Shown piece by piece: positions 62,933 through 64,000 of a stretch of 64,000 nt of DNA. The stretch is from Taeniopygia guttata (Eukaryota; Chordata; Aves; Passeriformes; Estrildidae). Made by a program: the position numbers and the translations under genes. Numbering within the stretch: position 1 is the stretch's first letter; each line of letters begins with the position of its first letter. The stretch lies in NCBI RefSeq assembly GCF_048771995.1, contig NC_133026.1, forward strand, positions 107,150,501 through 107,214,500. The letters run 5' to 3'. The notes beneath the pieces are model-generated. The model was not told where the DNA came from and did not search any database. It saw only the letters and a program-made list of their open reading frames with translations.

Positions 62933-64000
62933 TGTGAGCTGTATCTTAAGAGAAAAGTAGAAGGTTAAGAACAAAAGCTAATATAAATGTCTTGTTTTTT
63001 TGTTAAACCAAGAAGGATTGTTCTCCTGAATAGGTAATTCACATCCCTACCACTTCTCTAAAGATCTGTTTGTAATAGATACAAATAAAGCTGGAAGCTC
63101 ATGAGTTTGAAAAGCAAAGGAAACATAGCGGACAGAGATACAAGGGCTGAAATATCAGAAGAACATATATATAAAGTAAATGGAAGCATTTTGTGCATCT
63201 TTGACCTCACATGATCTGCATGATCACAGAATAAATATGAGGCAGCAGTAGTTTTCTGAAGTTTCTGAACTAGGAATTTCATTGTAAGCATTCCCTGATT
63301 TGAATTTTACAGCCAAACTTTTTTTTTTCCCCTAACTGCTGCAAACTTCTGTAATAGGCACCCCTATTTTTAAGTGAAAATGTGTGAATGAAAAGAAAAT
63401 CTTAGCACTTTCAGGCTTTGGGTGGTGAGGCAAAAATTGCTTTTGGCAGAAAAGAAAGTTTGAACTAGGAGAAGATTGAACATCCAGAGGCTGCTGTTAT
63501 AATAATCTACAAGTGTTGTAACACAATACAGCACAGCACACCATCTCATGCCATCATCATTCTCTTACATGGATGGTTGTGGGTGCAACATTTGCCTCGC
63601 AGTGATAAACATGAACGTCAAGGTCGGTGAAGTTACATTCGTGTAAAAACTGTGTCATTGGAGGTTGTCATTTAGAAGAATGATGAATGGAATCACAATA
63701 TTCTTTAAAAGTGTCCAGTGCTTCCTGAAATGACCCCTTTAATGAATGACTGACAAAAGCACACAAAAGAAAAAGTATTTTGCATCTTCTTACCTATTCT
63801 GTGATCTAGACTAATAGTTTTCTATTGCAATACCCTACCCCATGCTTCTGGTCAGTGAGAAGGAAGCACATTCCAGCTCACACATGGGAATAAAGCAGCT
63901 CAGCAGGGTGCAGCATGGAGGGATGCTTCCTCTCCCGGCAAGGGCTATCTAAGGGGCAGCACCCTGCCTTGCTGTACGCCCATCACTGTGGGCAGCTTTA
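62933..64000. other. Unique non-coding DNA, no gene seen
   Basis: No open frame above 80 codons and no recognised repeat beyond a short T run at about 63319-63328. The right window edge cuts unremarkable sequence. Confidence 0.6.

Overview
The window looks like gene-poor DNA from a bird, most likely a passerine. The evidence is the repeat content: CR1 LINE fragments carrying the CR1-type 3' tail of 8-bp units, avian-type LTRs, sparse interspersed repeats overall, and old amniote-wide SINE (MIR-like) relics. No bacterial features (operons, ribosome binding sites, dense ORFs) are present. Base composition is A+T-rich by eye, with many homopolymer A and T runs. Family names come from recognising sequence patterns, not from a database search.

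I found no host protein-coding exon, tRNA, rRNA or other RNA gene that I can support. The open frames, up to about 150 codons, have the length and composition expected by chance, or come from simple repeats (a Lys/Arg-rich frame over a GAGAAA repeat, a Trp-Met-Asp-Gly frame over a CATC repeat), or lie inside a CR1. The window is therefore either intergenic or deep intronic; the sequence alone does not decide.

Layout. 1-15 kb: unique non-coding DNA with a CATC repeat near 8.9 kb, a GAGAAA repeat near 10.7 kb and two short tandem duplications near 14.2-14.4 kb. 15-28 kb: a short CR1 end at 15.1 kb, several MIR-like SINE relics (18.4, 20.0, 27.8, 28.1 kb) and a palindromic MITE-like relic at 22.7 kb. 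28.8-29.3 kb: a solo LTR with TG...CA ends and a 5-bp target duplication. 33.3-34.4 kb: the largest CR1, on the minus strand, with recognisable reverse-transcriptase blocks. 38.4 kb: three POU/octamer-like motifs in 46 bp. 40.8 kb: an old CR1 relic. 43.6-44.1 kb: an LTR of a different family. 46.2 kb: a perfect 20-bp palindrome. 48.0 kb: a faint CR1 end. 52.9 kb: a polyadenylation signal followed by a genomic A run. 60.1-60.5 kb: a CR1 3' end on the plus strand. 62.2 kb: a GT dinucleotide repeat. 62.3-62.9 kb: a partial LTR of the same family as the one at 28.9 kb.

No set of genes works together here, and I saw no convincing undescribed system. The most useful observations are the paired LTR relatives, the rearranged CR1, the octamer cluster, the perfect palindrome, the possible split MIR and the poly(A)-tailed segment.
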